Positions 22,101 to 34,799 of a stretch of 64,000 nucleotides of DNA are shown piece after piece (position 1 is the first letter of the stretch; each line of letters begins with the position of its first letter). Source of the DNA: Plantago major (taxonomy: Eukaryota > Streptophyta > Magnoliopsida > Lamiales > Plantaginaceae). The stretch is taken from NCBI GenBank assembly GCA_026545765.1, contig CM048839.1:49274677-49338676 (forward strand). Direction: 5' to 3'. The notes under the pieces were generated by a model that did not search any database, was not told the origin of the DNA, and worked only from the letters and a program-made list of their open reading frames with translations. The position numbers and the translations under genes were made by a program.

Positions 22101-22146
22101 TCCTTTTCTCTCTCCTTTGATATCTTCTTCAAATATCTGAACTTTT

Positions 22147-23994
22147 TCAGTTCTTTGGTAGCTCCATTAGTCCAAGACTGTGTCTTAAGGCTAATAATCT
22201 ACTTTCTTGTAGTGGCTTAGTGAAGATATCTGCAAGTTGGTCTTCAGTGCCAATCTTGAGTATCTCTATATTGCCTTTTTCAACGTGGTCTCTGATGAAG
22301 TGGTGTCTAACATCAATGTGCTTTGTTCTAGCATGAAACTTAGGATTCTGAGTTATGGCAATAGCACTTGTGTTGTCACAGAAAATGGGAGTTTTCTCTT
22401 CATTGAGTCCATAGTCTCTGAGTTGTTGGTGTATCCACAATATTTGTGAAGCGCAACATCCCGCAGCAATATATTCAGCCTCTGTGGTAGATGTGGCAAT
22501 TGAGTTATGTTTCTTGCGGAACCAAGATATCAATCTAGCACCAAGAAATTGACAAGTTCCTGAGGTGCTTTTTCTATCAAGCAATGATCCAGCATAGTCG
22601 GCATCTGAATAGCCAACCAAACTTAATCCACTATCTTTTGGATACCACAATCCAACTTCTACAGTACCCTTTACATACCTCAATATTTTCATGGCAATGT
22701 TGTAGTGTGATTGCATTGGATTTGGCTGAAATCTAGCACACACTCCAACTGCATATTGAATATCAGGTCTACTTGCAGTGAGGTACAGTAGAGACCCAAT
22801 TAATTTCCTATACTTGTGTTCTTTAATACTCTTGTCAGATTCAGTATAGGTCATCTTGGTTCCAATGCTCATTGGTATCTTAGCATTCTTTTTAGAAGGC
22901 TTTAGATTAAACTTGTTGAGCATATCTTTTGCATACTTTGTTTGACTAATGAATATTCCATCATAGAGTTTCTTGACTTGTAGCCCTAGGAAGTAATTCA
23001 ATTCTCCCATCATGCTCATCTCAAATTTATATTTCATGAGTTCAGCAAAGTCTTCACAAAGTTGCTTGTCTTTAGATCCAAAAATAATGTCATCAACGTA
23101 TACTTGAACTAAAAGTAGTTTCCCATCATGGTTCAATGTGAAGAGTGTTTTATAAACATCTCCTTTCTTGAAACCACTTTCGAGTAGGTATCTGGCCAAT
23201 GTATCATACCATGCTCTTGGAGCTTGTTTCAGCCCATACAGAGCTTTCTGAAGCTCATAGACCATCCTACTTTAAGAGGAAACTTCAAAACCTGGTGGTT
23301 GCTCAACATAGACTTCTTCAACAAGTTCACCATTTAGGAATGCACTCTTGACATCCATCTGATAAACTGTAAAGTCATTATGAGCTGCAAAGGCTAGAAA
23401 AAGTCTTATTGCATCCAATCTTGCAACTGGTGCATAAGATTCATCAAAATCTAGTCCTTCAATCTGGGTGAATCCTTTGGCAACCAACCTAGCTTTGTTT
23501 CTGGTTATTTCACCAGACTCATTCATTTTGTTTCTGAAAACCCACTTGGTTCCGATTACAGATATTCCGTCATCAAATGGAACCAGTTTCCAGACTTTGT
23601 TTCTCTCAAATTGATCCAACTCTTCTTGCATTGCAGAGATCCAATCTTGATCCTTTAATGCTTCTTCTATAGTCTTTGGTTCAATGTTTGAGATGAAACA
23701 TCCATAGAGACAATTTGCTTTTTCAGCAATTTCTCTTCTAGTTCTAACTCCTTGGTCTATGGGACCAATCACATCCTTTGCAGGGTGATTTCTTATCCAT
23801 TTCATAATGGGTTTTGAACTAGCAGGATCAATATCATTTTGATTTGAATGTGAATCAATATGATCTTGATGAGATACTTGTGCAAGATTCCGAGATATCC
23901 GACATGGAAATGCCATGGATATCTGACACTTTTTCAGTGTTAGAGATATCTGGGACTTGTATTCCAGCAATCTCATTTTCAGATACCTCTCCAT
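22147..23994 (-). pseudogene. Element 2 reverse transcriptase and RNase H, one in-frame TAA
   Basis: The best-kept RT of the window. '[15 protein letters not shown]', '[18 protein letters not shown]', '[16 protein letters not shown]', 'ALYGLKQAPRAWYD', catalytic 'YVDDIIFGSKD' (near 23090) and 'NYFLGLQVK' are in order, followed by RNase H with 'DADYAGSLLDRKSTSG', 'STTEAEYIAAG' and 'ADIFTKPLQ'. The frame is continuous from 23994 to 22147 except for TAA at 23274-23272, directly after 'PPGFEVSS'. Elements 3 and 4 have the same stop at the same codon. A frameshift separates this frame from the integrase region upstream. Confidence 0.9.
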
Positions 23995-25500
23995 GATGAA
24001 GGTTCTCAGTAACCTGTTCCATTTCTGGAGTTCTCATAGGAAATTCTTCATCATGTCTTAGAGTCATATGGTTGTTACTAAGCATAGGTTTATTTTCATC
24101 GTCAGACTCATCCTCTATTTGAATGATAGAATTGTTTCCTTCTGAGGATCCTTTTTCAGAATATTTAATCATTAGTTCTTTGAACCTATCTGAGAGATCA
24201 TCATTTAAGAGTACTTTCTTGTTTCCTTCATAGAACACTACATGAACAGATTCTTCGATCTTTTGCATTCTTTTGTTGTAGATTCTGTAGGCTTTGCTAT
24301 TTAGAGAATAACCAAGAAATACTCCTTCATCTACCTTTGGTTGAAATGTTCTCAAGTATTCTTTTCCATTGTTGAGAACGAAACATCTGCAACCAAACAC
24401 CCTTAGATGCTTGATACTTGGGGGTCTACCAATGAAAAGCTCGTAAGGAGTTTTGTCATGGTGTTTGTTAATCAGACATCTATTTTGAGTGTAGCATGTT
24501 GTGTTTACAGCTTCAACCCAATAGATTTCACTTATTTCAGTGTCAGCAAGCATTGTTCTTGCTGCTTCTTTCAGGGTCCTATTCTTTCTTTCAGCAACAC
24601 AATTTTGTTGTGGTGTCCTTACAGATGATAGTTGATGTTATATACCTTTGCAGGTACAAAACTCTTTGATGTACTGGTTCACAAACTCAGTATCATGGTC
24701 TGTTCTGATTACAGGTACCTTGTCATTTTTCATGACTTCGAGCTTATTCAGCAAGTTAGGTATCTCAACCCTTGCATCAGATTTGTGTTTGAGAAAGACA
24801 ACCCAAGTAAATCTTGAGTAATCATCAACAACAACCAGACCATACTTCTTTCCTGCATAACTAGTTATAGAGGATTCAAACAGATCCATATGTAACATTT
24901 GCAATGGCGTTTCACTGGAATGTCTAGTTTTAGACTTGAAAGATGTTTTGGATTGTTTTCCCATGTGGCAAGATGAGCATACACCTTCTTTTCTATATGC
25001 CATTTTGGGTAAACCAACCACCAACTCTTTCTTGGCTAGCTTATTCAGAGTTTTGAAATTCAAGTGACTCATTCTTTTATGCCATAGCCAATTTTCTTCA
25101 GCGTGGCTAGATTGACTCACCATGAGACATTCTTCGGTTGTGGCGGATGCCCAATCAGCAACATAAAGATTTCCTTTATGCCTTGTAACCAAGATTGTCT
25201 GCTTTGACTCATTGTCAATCACTTTACATAGTTTTGACTTGATCTTGATAGTGTACCCTTTGTCCACTAGTTGACTCATGCTTAGGAGATTATATTTCAA
25301 TCCCTTTACATGAAGTACTTCAGAGATTGTAAGGGCTCCAAACTTCAAATTGCCAAAACCTATGCTTGGATTTTCATCTCCTCCAGAAACCTGATAATTG
25401 GTCCATCATTGCAATTTTTGTAGTCAATCAGATTTGCTTTGTCTCCTGTCATGTGCTTCCCACATCCACTATCAAAATGCCACTTTGAATTAGTCTTTAG
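23855..25500 (-). pseudogene. Element 2 protease and integrase, broken
   Basis: The protease motif region lies near 25470 ('FDSGCGKHMTGDK' can be read); then the pre-integrase 'LWHKRMSHLNFKTLNKL' and 'CSSCHMGK', and the full core 'VVVDDYSRFTWVVFLK' with 'IRTDHDTEFVNQ' and 'AERKNRT'. In 'TDHDTEF' the usual G is D. An in-frame stop at 24638 and at least two frameshifts break it. The C-terminal part (24553-23855) has '[19 protein letters not shown]' and '[14 protein letters not shown]', usual after the copia core. Confidence 0.85.
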
Positions 25501-25728
25501 AGTGTTCTGCACAAAACAGGAATGGAGATTAGTTCTCATACCAACAATGGAACCATCGGACTAAAGAATCTTCCCAGAGAATTCATTTTGAATGAATTTC
25601 TTAGGAACATTCTTTGTCCAACAGAACATAAGGAGGAATCCTAGTTAAATGATTTGTATCATTGTTGTTAAGAACTATTTTCTTCCTTGTGTGTTCCTTG
25701 GTGCTCCATTTGGTGCTTTCAGATACTG

Positions 25729-27994
25729 TCAGTTTCGAGTGCGCTTCTCAGAAAACTTAGCTTTCCTAGACAGATTTCTTCTAGCCCTGACATTCAGATT
25801 TTCAGTGGCTTGATTTATCTTCCACTTCTGATAATTGCTGTGAGGAATTCTAGCTTTTAACCATCGTTCTTGCTCTTGTTTGTATTCACGAGCAAGTTGT
25901 TTCCCGATGGCTTTATAGCCAATACTGTTCCGAGCACCTGGTGCTATCTGAGATCTCTTCTCAGCAGCTTTGCTAGTCTCTGGATAATCTATTTTCTTTC
26001 CATAAAACGTGACAAAGGAGAATTTGTCAGCTCCTACAATTTTTCCTTTTTTAGAGACATAGCACTGTGGGTGATTACACTTTTCAGTGTTATGTTTCTT
26101 TTCAGAGACATTTCCCACATTTTTCCTTTGGACTTGTTTTTCCCACAAAGGCTTGGTCGCAACTGCCTTTCCTTTGTCGACAATCTTAGCTTTCTGACCG
26201 ATACTGTTCGTCCTTCATTACTCTTATTCAGAGTGGTGGAACTGTCTGTGTGTGTCCAGCCCAAGTCCTCTCTTTTCTGAAGGATCTCTTAAATAAGATT
26301 GTACTTCAGTAAGAGTGTCACTAGCTCTGGCATAAGATTGAAAAGATAGTTCTTTCTTTTTGAGTTCCTTATTCTCAGAAAGAAGATCTTCACATTTCTT
26401 TTGAAGATTGGCCATTGCTTCTTTATGTGACTTTTCGGTCTCAGATATCTGAGCCTTGAGAAATGCATTTTGAGCATCCTTTTTCTCAGATATCTTGATT
26501 AATTGAGAATTTTACTTTTCAAGAGAATTCTTTTCTTCTTCAAAACTTTCGGCTCTAGCTCGGATCATTAGAAATTCTCTTTCGTAGAGATCAAGTTCTC
26601 TTTTGAGTTTTTCCAGATCTTTGATTCCCTCTTCATCACTTTCATAAGTATAACATGAAGTATGTGTTACCTCATCAGCCATTAGACAAGGTTCAATATT
26701 GGAGATATCTGGAAAGATTTCTTCAGCCATTCCACACACTTCTTTCTTCTTTTGACCAAAGTCAATTACTTCATGAGAGACACCGCACATTTCTGGGGAA
26801 GGCAATGTGGAATCATCTGAATCCTCATCCTCATAATCAGATTCAATATCTAGAGCATCCAGTTGGATTTGAATCTTTTTCCTTTCTTCAGTGAGCATAG
26901 CTCTCTGACTTCTTTTGAAGATTCTTCTGTCTTTCTTGTCACCTGTCTTTAGTTTGTTTAGGACAGGGCAATCCTTCTTGAAATGACCAGGTTTCTGACA
27001 ATAGAAACAGATATCGTTTTCGATTTCTGCTTCCTCAGTACTTGATGCTTCTGAGCCGACTTGTTCAGTGAGCTTTGCATATTTTTGTACTGGTGGTAGT
27101 TTGATCCTAGATGCTTTTTCAGCTTTTCTTTGGCTTTTCTTCTCTCAATTTCTCGACTGACATATTTTCCCATTTGCTTTACAGCAAGAGCATCCCCAGT
27201 CACTTCCTTGCCTTTCTTCTTTTCAGAAGTTCCTTGAGCAACTAAAGCAACATTTTGCAAGTTCTAGTTGTTTGTTCTCTTTGAGTTGTCTCATAGTCAA
27301 CAGTGGCAAGATGAGAGAAAAGTTCTACAGGAGTGATATCCGGCATTCCTTGGTTAAAGTAGAAAAACTTTGTGTGTTCCCAGTTCTGATTCAGACTTCT
27401 CACAATAGTCTTAATCTTTTCTGACTGGGTATATCTATTACTTTCACCAAGTGCAGCCATGTCACTCATAAGTGTTGTAAACCGGAAATCTAGTTCTTCA
27501 AGCGTCTCTGTGGGACCTTGTTTAAAGTTTTGGAATTTGAGCTTCAAAACTTCGAACTTGTTTTCCTTCGTTTTCTCAGTGCCGGCACAGATTTCTTCAA
27601 TCAGTTGCCAGGCCACTTTCACCGTTTTTGCACCCCACAGTTTACACTGTATGTGCTCTAGAGTGGAACGTATGATGATATTACGAGCCTGACCATCCAG
27701 TCAATTTCTCTTGGCATCTTCCGATGTCCAGAGCTCTCTGGGCTTTAGTTCGTAAATAACTTGACTGGTAGGTCTCCCACTAGTTGACGCATTTGTCTGT
27801 GAAGACCCATCGCTTTGTTCTCTGTCTCTACCATTAGAAACCTCTATGACTTGCTTGAGTTGTTGAATGACTATTGGGCCATTCTTTATTACTTCGATCA
27901 TTTCGTCACTGATGGCTTCTAGGTGGAGCATCATGTTGTTCTTCCATTTTTCATAATTCTCTGGCTTGAGAATTGGGGCATCACTTAAAGACAT
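25729..27994 (-). pseudogene. Element 2 gag, broken
   Basis: ATG at 27994 ('MSLSDAPILKPENYEKWKNN'), stop at 27701 and frameshifts near 27260, 26900 and 26500. The UBN2-type core 'ETLEELDFRFTTLMSDMAAL', the CCHC knuckle near 27000 and the coiled-coil tail are recognisable in order. The tail ends near 25729 close to the protease. Confidence 0.83.
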
Positions 27995-28088
27995 CCTGCA
28001 ACAAACACACTAAACAAACGAATCAAGTGTAGGTGAAAAGCAGTTAGTGAGCACTTATCTGGGATGTAGGTTCAGTGCTGATACCATT

Positions 28089-29743
28089 TGTTGGTCCGGA
28101 TAACGGCAAAGTAAAAGACTAGAGGGGGGGGGGGGGGTGAATAGTATTTTAAAACTTTTGTCGATAAACACAGTTTCTCAGATATCTGTGTAGATATCCG
28201 ATACTTAATTTCAGAGAGCGGAAGACTTTTATGTGATAAGTGCACGTGCTCAGCAAGATGTGTGTAAGTACTTTGCAAGATAAGTAAAGCAAGTAATAAA
28301 CTGCAGAAAGTAAATAACACAAGTCTTTTTATAGTGGTATCTGAAGGTGGCGTAATCCTTCAACTAATCCACTTCGGCCTTTCTCATACCTAGAATCCAC
28401 TAAGACAGATAAATGAGTTAACCTTACAGATATCTTCTCTTGATTCCTAAATACACTAGGTTCCCAACCAAGTGTTCCCCCTGAGTTATTCCCCGGCTTT
28501 CACAGCCAAGTACTTCCTGTACTCAGAAACCTTTTTGAGCTATTCCTTAGCTTCCCAAGCTAAGTACTTCCTGTGCTCAGCAACCTTGGAGTTATTCCTT
28601 AGTTTCCCAAACTAAGTACTTCCTATACTCCACGCCGAATATGGTGTTGGTTTTAGGTTTGTTTGTCAGGTGAGCTTCTTAAATAACTTATTCAGTTATT
28701 CAGATAGCTCTATGAATCAAGTATACTTAATGCACTTTTCAATGTATGGTATCTTGTTCTCTACTGACCCAAGTCTATTGTAAGTGTTCCAGAGAATGAA
28801 TCTCAGATATGAAATCTTAGTTCAACTCCTTCACATATAACAATGCTTGTTAAGGATCAGGACACTTAGAACTTTTGTGCTACTTAGAATCAAGAGCTTT
28901 GGTCGCAACAGAAAGCTTGAAGGTAAGTAGTTTGCTTGAGAGATCTGGTGTGTGAGTATTCAATGTAAGTTTAGTGTTCTGTGTGTTTTGTCAAGTAGTC
29001 TAAGTGTTGAAATTTATAGATGAATTTGAGTGCCGTTTGAATAGTATCCGTTAGGCTTAAATCAAATTCAAACTATTGATATCTAAATATAGTACTGTAG
29101 CAGGTTTGTCTTCTTCTTCAGAAGCTACCGTTTTTGTTCAGACATTTCTATCTGCGCATTTAATGCACTGTACTATATTTTGTCCTGTAGTGCCAACGGA
29201 AATATGCATGGTATCAGAGATCTTTATACAATCAGAGTTTTCTGAAACTTTGCATGTTCTTTTCCATCGATTATCACAACTCCAGATACCATTTGTTGAA
29301 ACAACTTTGTTATAAAATATTTCTTTGTCAGAAACATAGTTTATATCCAAGGTATCTGAGTGTAGATATCTGTGGGCACATTCCTCGTCTCAGAAACCTT
29401 TTATTCTCAGATATCTTTGGCAACACTTGTGTTTCGAAACACTTGTTTCTTCAAGATATCTGGACATAGGTATCTGAAAAACCTTTGTCTTCAGCAATCT
29501 TGTGCAGTCTTCAAATTTTCAAATCCGTTGAACTTTTCCTGCTGGAAGTCTTCTTCTTGGTCTTCTTTAGAAAATAAAAATTACATTTCGAGACCTAACA
29601 TCCTATACAAGATTTGCTAGACTATCATACTTAGTGAGTTTCCTCTTTTACAGTGTTCAAGTGAACCAAGAGTACTAACCACCTTTCTAAGCTAAGATAA
29701 GTCATTAGGTTGCTGATCAAAATCTAAACAGATATTCCTAACA
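28089..29743 (-). mobile_element. LTR-C, 5' LTR of element 2
   Basis: 1655 bases, plus-strand TGTTGGTCCGG to CCTAACA. It carries the stem-loop TCAGATATC/GATATCCGA (28178-28201, one mismatch) and three hairpin units (about 28495-28640) with stems GGCT/AGCC, TTAGCTT/AAGCTAA and TTAGTTT/AAACTAA. A G-tract lies near 28130. The PBS beside it is degraded (TGGTATCAGCAC). Element 2 inserted in MULE DNA at 29744. Confidence 0.9.
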
Positions 29744-31565
29744 CAACCCTACTCATATTACAATATCGAATATGATATTTATGATATTGAGTCATTGCAT
29801 AAGAATAATGTACTATAAATGAACAATAATACACACCTATTAGACGTTAGAGCTCCAAAATGCTGACATTTGTTCGTCCAATAAGCCACAAACTGAGTAT
29901 GAAATGACAACAACCAAGTTTTCTGCATATACTCTCCGAATCCTGGTAAATATCTCCAAGCATGAAATATCTCCTTCATGTAAACATCGTACTCCTCCTC
30001 AGCTTTTGCATTCACCACATTATTCCACCTTGCCTTAAATGCATGCTCCCATTCCTTGCTATGATACAACTTCACATGTTTTTGTTGTACGTCAATACCA
30101 ATGTGTCGTTTACAAAGTTATCTGGTGGCACTTGGGAAAATTTTGTGAATGCTGTTAGTGAGGGCCAACTATATATCTGTAACAATAACTCCTGGCAACT
30201 GAATACCATGGAAAAAATTTATCAATGAGTGCATGATCCAAAGGTAGCTATCCTCTTTTTCATTCTTAATGAATGCAGACACAACATGAAATTTTTTTCT
30301 CCATTGGCAAAAACCCAATAACCTCAACCATAGGCATGTCGAACCGGTTAGTGGAATATGTGGCATCCAACTCCTACACATAAGGATAAAATCGAAGCAA
30401 ATCAACTCTATGAGGATGAGCAAAGAATACATCACCAAGATTATTTGTTCCCTCCTCAAGCCTCATGAAGTGGTAGTATCAATGATCGTTCAACAACTTC
30501 AGAAAGTATTGCATCGTGCTCAACCCATCCATATTCTCCTTCTTATTTTTCTGTATGCCGTTGTAGATATGTCGGATATTACAAGTGAGTCTTGTACAAC
30601 TCCCCCACAAGTTTCTACTCGCCTTCCTTAAACTTCGGCGCCGATGTATGCCAATTTGCGTGATTCCTAAGTGCATGGTTGTGCTTCCCTCTGCTATCGC
30701 TCGTTTGTACGACCCATCGACCCTCACCTTTTCTCTTTTACTTCAATTGAAATGGACAACCATTCTTCTTCGTCCCACTTGATGTTCGGGGAACAACATC
30801 AACTCTATCGGTGGAAGTGTCTCGGTACTTCCCACTGCATTCACAACCAATGTAAACACGGTTATCCTTTGAGGTTGTCACCATAAAAAACATGTTGTTT
30901 TCCTGACCGATGTGTGTTAATTGATCTTCAGCATCCTCTCTACATGTGAATGTACCCATATTTTAAAGCAAGTGGTTATGATCTCCATACTCATTCTCGT
31001 CCTTCTCAACACCATCATAACCCGCCTTAAAAATACCTTCATCACCATCATATTCCGGTGAAGGTATGAAATATTGGGGTTCTTCATAATTGGCGGGATT
31101 CTCGTCGTCTGAATCCGTTGGATATCTATCCGGATCAATAAATGTATTACGCTGACAAATTAAAACATAAGAGCAATGTTAGAAACAAATAAAAAAAAAT
31201 TAATCAAATCATACATGATAAAATAATAAACTAATTACTTAAAAAAATTATATATTCTGCATTTTTCGCTAAACACTGTTCCGATCAGCTTCAAAGCTGA
31301 CCAGTTTGAAGCCTGGCAGCCTCAAGGCTGACCAGGCGGCTCATGTGAGGCTGACCACATGAGCGTTCTCGTAAGTCGTACAGTTACCAAATATTTTTTC
31401 CCATTATTTTGACATTTTTTTCGAAATTTTAGTGAAATCTTAGCTAATTTAATCATACGAACGTAATAAAATAATTATAAACAACTATAAATATCAAATT
31501 AAAACAATTCATACCTCTTCAAATTCGCCATCATTGCCATAGTCTAGCCAATACTTGTATGACAT
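29744..31565 (-). pseudogene. MULE transposase (FAR1/MURA-like), two exons, truncated
   Basis: A first exon of 17 codons starts at the ATG at 31565 ('MSYKYWLDYGND') and ends at a donor GAG|GTATGA (31515). The second begins after an AG at 31151 with 'RNTFIDPDRYPTDSDD'. It holds a FAR1-like DNA-binding region ('GTKKNGCPFQLK', 'GKHNHALRNH', about 30790-30640), then the MULE core: 'ELDATYSTNRFDMP' with the first catalytic D (about 30370), 'VSAFIKNEKEDSYLW' and 'PGVIVTD' with the second D (about 30170), and 'WEHAFKARWN'. Stops (first at 30965-30963) and frameshifts are scattered. LTR-C removes the C-terminus. The terminal inverted repeats were not found. Confidence 0.82.
31288..31364. other. Three adjacent hairpins in the MULE intron
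   Basis: GCTTCAAA/TTTGAAGC (31288-31295, 31305-31312), GCCTGG/CCAGGC (31311-31316, 31332-31337) with inner AGCCT/AGGCT, and GCTCATGTG/CACATGAGC (31339-31347, 31356-31364). Each contains GCTGAC inside. They lie in the 363-nt intron of the MULE gene. Confidence 0.75.
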
Positions 31566-32069
31566 GATTTTTTGTTCTCGTATTGTATTGTAGTGTGCTT
31601 ATGATTATATAGTTTTGAAGAGGTGAGGTATTGTGGGGTTTAGCGGAATATAGGATAAATATGGGACTAACTTCTATATTTATATTACTTGAAGGACCTT
31701 TTGCATTATGTTAAAAACTATCCTACATTTAGTATGCCACATTTGCAATTTGAGAATTGGGTGTTCCTAGTTGGATTATTGTTGGTTGTTTGGAGTTGAT
31801 TTTGACTATTCTAGTATATATGTTTCACTTGTTCAAAGTGTTTCGAGCTGATTATTTAATCGTTTTGGTTGTTCTTCCATTACGTTGTTACTAGCTGGAA
31901 TACTGCTTCTGTCTGTTGTGTTAATTTAATGAGTTGAGAAATTATCGCACCAAGTTTTACACTCTTATCGCATATGCTAAGGCTTGAATTTGCTCGACTA
32001 ATAAGTGGTTCACTTACCCGTTTGCTCTCTATGTTGCACTGTCCTTTGTTTTTCAATTTCAGATCAAAT
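31566..32069. other. No gene seen; junction of MULE and Ty3-like debris
   Basis: The AT-rich stretch holds no convincing frame. Its right end (about 32048-32062) is a pyrimidine tract ending in TTTCAG just before the ATG at 32070, which looks like a 3' splice site for the ORF that follows. The MULE end should lie in the left part but was not located. Confidence 0.4.
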
Positions 32070-33417
32070 ATGACTCGCACAAGGGGAAGCAAATGCCAGT
32101 GCGTGGAGACTGGTTCTTCATCCAGAGCTGCCCAGCCGGCCGCCTACACACCAAGTGAGAGGGCAATCCAGTACAGGACAGAGCGCAAGGTGGACACACG
32201 GGCCTTTCTAGCTGAAAGGGAAATTGATTGTTGAGAGTAGCCAGAGCACAACCCCTACATGCAGATCTTGCACAGGGTGATCTCCGGGAGGAACTGGACC
32301 AAAGTGAACAGGAAGTACCTTGGCTACGATAGCGATCTGGTCCGTGATTTCTATGCCAACTTTGAGGACGTCGACGAGGACTGGGTGCACGTGAGTGGCA
32401 AAGATGTGGAGTTCTCACCTATAGCCATATATGAGTTCCTCCGTTTGCCTCACATAATTTCGGAGGGGCAGTCCGTGCTCCCGCTTATCAAAGATTCGAC
32501 CACTCCTATCCCTATTGAGATTGCCCATGATCTAACCCATAACCACCCTATGTTCCCGAGAGACGACAACTGACAAATTAGCAGGAGCGACCTGGGGAAG
32601 AATGCTAGGATAGTTTGGAAATGGTTGACTGTTTCTGTCGACCCGAGCAAGAATGACAAGTTCTGCAGAGGACATGAGAATCAGACTCTGCATGGGATTT
32701 TGACAGGGAAGTTCATCGACTTGGGGGGTCATTCTTTTCGCCAAAATCTGTGCTCCGCGGGTTCTCAAGAAGGCGTGCCTCATTTTCCCTTGCATGATTA
32801 CTGCCATGTGAAAGGCAGCAAGAGTTACAGTTCACATCACATGCAACATGGGCAATGTGGTTAACGCATCCTCGATGAAGGCGACCATCGACGCCTATGA
32901 CAAGGCTCACAATGCCCTGAGTTCCAGCCAAGCACCTTTTGTTCGTGAGGATGATGAGTAGCCAGCAGAGGGTACTTCACTGGCTGCAGTAGATGCTTTC
33001 GATTTCCAACGCCTCAAGGGATATCTTGATAGTCTCTTTGCGACTTATGACACTCAATATTCTGGCAGATTGGACACCCTCGTCGATCAGCAGAGATAGA
33101 TACATGAGTCCCAGTCAGCGTTGCAGCTTCAGTACACACAACTTGTAGACACTCAGGCCGAGATTTTACGAGCTCAGTCCTCCCTTCGGACTTATTATGA
33201 TCAGTACTGTACAACACAGGGTGAGCTTCAGCAGCATTACACTCAGCAGCAGACATTTACACATGGATGGACTGTGCAGTATGACGAGATGTGTGGCTGG
33301 CACACTGACATGAGCGGATGGCACCAGGACATGCGTGGCTGGCACCAGAATATACATGGATGGGCTTCGCAGGCAGGTGCCTCACAGCTAGGAGGGGATG
33401 ACGATGGCGACGATTAG
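32070..33417 (+). pseudogene. Third-ORF protein of an Athila-like Ty3 element, broken
   Basis: ATG at 32070 after a splice-acceptor-like TTTCAG. 'DLVRDFYANFEDVDEDW', 'VSGKDVEFSPIAIYEFLRLP' and 'VWKWLTVSVDPS' are typical of the 'putative plant transposon protein' family found downstream of pol in Athila-type elements. Stops lie at 32232, 32238, 32571 and 32862, and the frame changes before 33121. The C-terminal part (33121-33417) is Q- and Y-rich with tandem heptads such as 'GWHTDMS', 'GWHQDMR' and 'GWHQNIH', ending in an acidic 'DDDGDD'. It shares the FY/V.G pattern with the third gene of elements 1-3. Confidence 0.7.
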
Positions 33418-33496
33418 CTCTCGTATTTTTAGGGTAGTACTTTTTTTCGCTTCTTTTCTTTTTAGCCTATTCGCTGGAGACCATCGCTAGTCTAGG

Positions 33497-33509
33497 TTTG
33501 GGGAGGGGG
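33497..33509 (+). other. Polypurine tract candidate
   Basis: TTTGGGGAGGGGG lies about 80 bases after the broken ORF, where an Athila-type PPT would be. No LTR terminus TG was recognised directly after it. Confidence 0.4.
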
Positions 33510-34799
33510 TCGCTTATTGTACTACCATGTTCTGTATTTCGTACTATGTTCTATATTTCATATTCTGTATTTCTTATTTGAGTTTGTTGAGTCTAAGTCT
33601 ATCTCCGAAGTTGAGCGTCTATTGCATTAGTCAAACCTATTTGATGCTTGTTTTTTGATTGATCTCTGATTATTAGCAGTTGACATGGTATAAATCTTTT
33701 AAGTTCGTTTCGCTTGTAAATAGAAAGTCTGTTCTAATTCTGTAGTCCAAAAGCTTGTGAGCAAACCTTAGCTGATGAAAAATATTATACCGTCAAATTT
33801 GTACTTATGTGACTTTCTAGGAAGTGCAAACTCTCTTGTTTGCGCCTTATCATGCTCATGTGTTCTCTGTTTGAGTTTTGTACTACGAACGCCATGTTTT
33901 TCATTTCTTATTTTCTCAACCCAAACCCGTTCCAAAGTACATGTTTGGGGAGTAGTTTTCTGTGCGTAATTTTTACATGACTAGTAGTTGGCATTGTTCT
34001 CTTTAAAAAAATATTATAATTAGTTTCAGAGTGTATCTGTGGTACTTGTGCCACCATTAGTCGTGTTGGGCACGTTTCAAATACTACCTGTGACGGCCCG
34101 GACATAACGATTTAGCGGAAACGAAATTTTCTTATGGAATTTTTGTAAGTAGATAAAAGCGTCATATATTCCCAAATGATTCCGTATACGAAGAATACCA
34201 AAAGAGGCAACTAGACGCAACAAGACCAAGAGTTTGATTTAAACAAAGGTAGCTATGAGCCCAAAACACTTGAAAGAACGACCACCACTCTTTCTGTTGC
34301 TAAACGTCTAAGGCCCTAATTAGGCATTCTGTTTGACAACAATAAATAAAAGCCCCATGTAATAGAAGTATGTTCTTTTCAACTTAGTTATTGTAATTTG
34401 TTGAAGGTGGTAGAAGTGTAGCAGCAAACCACATCAAAATTGTTACTTCTGTTGTAGTCATGAATTTGTTGGTCTTGAATTGAAAAACTGAGTTTTGTTC
34501 AATAAAAGTGTTTGAACTAGTTCTACAAATATAGCTATACAAACCTCCAGTGAAGTCATGCTTGATGCTACTCTATCTTGTTCGAAATTTCAAAGACCAT
34601 CTATTTCTAACTGTTACATTCCATCCTACAAGTAATTGACATAAACTCGACCCACAAAATGTCACATTCACGTCCTTACTATTAAAAAGGTCCTTTTTCT
34701 CTTATTATTACAAAACATAACATGTGTCGGATCCTAGCATAATAAAAAATGTGTCATGAAAAGTAAGCATTTTTATATTAAAAAAATTGATAACCGTAA
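33510..34799. other. No gene seen; Ty3 3' region and unassigned DNA
   Basis: No frame of note. A second TTTGGGGAG occurs near 33942. At 34091 the sequence TGTGACGGCCCGGACATAAC resembles the start of some plant Ty3 LTRs, but the opposite end and a PPT directly before it are missing. The stretch 34100-34790 shows no recognisable features. Confidence 0.35.

Larger units (their letters stand above)
17854..29743 (-). mobile_element. SIRE-type copia element 2 (3' part displaced)
   Basis: Minus-strand element with 5' LTR-C (28089-29743), gag (27994-25729), pol (about 25500-22147) and the third gene (21358 to 17854). Element 1 interrupts it inside the long C-terminal exon of the third gene. The remaining 3' part is not in the window. 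The LTR flank at 29744 is MULE transposase sequence. The words TATCTGA/TCAGATA place it with elements 3 and 4. Confidence 0.88.

Noticed and set aside
32059..32418. Minus-strand frame of 119 codons
   Set aside because: Shadow of the Athila-like ORF on the plus strand, which shows the family motifs.
34091..34111. TGTGACGGCCCGGAC as a Ty3 LTR start
   Set aside because: No PPT directly before it and no second copy or LTR end was found. Kept only as a remark.
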